NCBI GenBank assembly: GCA_028694545.1
Contig: JAQVKV010000180.1
Coordinates: forward strand, 1 to 5,908
From: Zavarzinia sp.
GTDB taxonomy: Bacteria; Pseudomonadota; Alphaproteobacteria; Zavarziniales; Zavarziniaceae
Direction of reading: 5' to 3'
DNA: 5,908 nucleotides
In this document: in pieces, positions 5,742 through 5,908 of the stretch
How positions within the stretch are numbered: position 1 is the stretch's first letter
How the letters are laid out: each line of letters begins with the position of its first letter
Program-made: the position numbers and the translations under genes
Notes under the pieces: generated by a model
The model's database searches: none
Seen by the model: the letters and a program-made list of their open reading frames with translations, nothing else
What the model was told of the DNA's origin: nothing

Positions 5742-5908
5742 TCTATGAGATCTATCAAGCGCAGTCCGACATGCTGGATCCGCTGCGCGCGGCAGCCCGG
5801 GGGACCGCGACGGTGTTGCGCAATCCCATGCTGTCGGGACTTTCCGCCTTCTACCCCTACCGGGCTTTCACGGCGGCCTTCGACGTCTTCGGCCACACGC
5901 GACTGACT
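5738..5908 (+). CDS. phaZ: Intracellular PHB depolymerase (PhaZ), N-terminal fragment
   Basis: Fifty-seven residues are present before the window ends: MIYEIYQAQSDMLDPLRAAA, then RNPMLSGL, FYPYRAFTAAFDVF and GHTRLT. The opening M-[IL]-Y-x-x-Y-x-x-x-x-x-x-L-x-P-x-R-x-x-A, followed by NP and then A-x-x-x-[LV]-F-x-x-x-T-R, matches the N-terminus of intracellular polyhydroxybutyrate depolymerases of the PhaZ type. These hydrolyse stored PHB granules to 3-hydroxybutyrate in the cytoplasm. The catalytic serine box and the alpha/beta-hydrolase core lie beyond the window and cannot be checked. ATG 5738 is chosen because the family starts there and stops occur in frame just upstream (5714, 5732). The upstream ribosome binding site is weak. 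Neighbouring features are the tandem palindromes at 5640-5671 and a possible coupled leader ORF. The GST gene is divergent from it. Confidence 0.8.
   Translation, partial: MIYEIYQAQSDMLDPLRAAARGTATVLRNPMLSGLSAFYPYRAFTAAFDVFGHTRLT

Noticed and set aside
1..5908. CRISPR arrays, tRNA, rRNA, insertion sequences, integrase or attachment sites
   Set aside because: No regularly spaced repeats, cloverleaf-like sequence, rRNA segments, transposase motifs or terminal inverted repeats were seen on either strand.

Overview
The window is GC-rich (strong G/C preference at third codon positions) and its genes look alphaproteobacterial. The comM/YifB-type ATPase, a DUF4336 protein, a 'NYSSWSLRxWL'-type glutathione S-transferase and the start of an intracellular PHB depolymerase fit a Rhodospirillales-like, polyhydroxybutyrate-storing bacterium. 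The taxon is inferred from protein style only. Bases 1-13 match the 3' end of Illumina adapters exactly, so this is almost certainly the untrimmed edge of an assembled contig.

Layout: (1) 15-413 (+) is the 3' end of a two-repeat DM9 (DUF3421) protein. (2) 442-1989 (+) encodes a protein with about seven membrane segments and a C-terminal extracytoplasmic-looking domain. Its first third is broken by two opposite frameshifts that cancel. (3) 1986-2132 (-, stop at 1983) is a possible 49-residue secreted peptide, convergent with and slightly overlapping the membrane-protein gene. (4) 2291-3799 (-) is comM. (5) 3976-4668 (+) is a DUF4336 gene divergent from comM. (6) 4667-4694 is a strong hairpin shared by two convergent genes. 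(7) 4717-5373 (-) is a glutathione S-transferase. (8) 5374-5737 is a divergent intergenic region with direct repeats and tandem palindromes. (9) 5738-5908 (+) is the start of a PhaZ-type depolymerase that runs off the end.

How the parts fit: the right two-thirds (comM, DUF4336, GST, phaZ) is ordinary chromosomal housekeeping or metabolic content arranged as alternating divergent and convergent single genes. The left third is more accessory: a DM9 lectin-like protein followed 28 bases later by a membrane protein carrying an FPFYG-type domain. They could act together at the cell surface, but this is inference. No rRNA, tRNA, CRISPR array, insertion sequence or integrase was seen. The most unusual items are the DM9/multi-TM pair, the small signal-peptide ORF and the repeated palindromes before phaZ. 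None is by itself proof of a new system.
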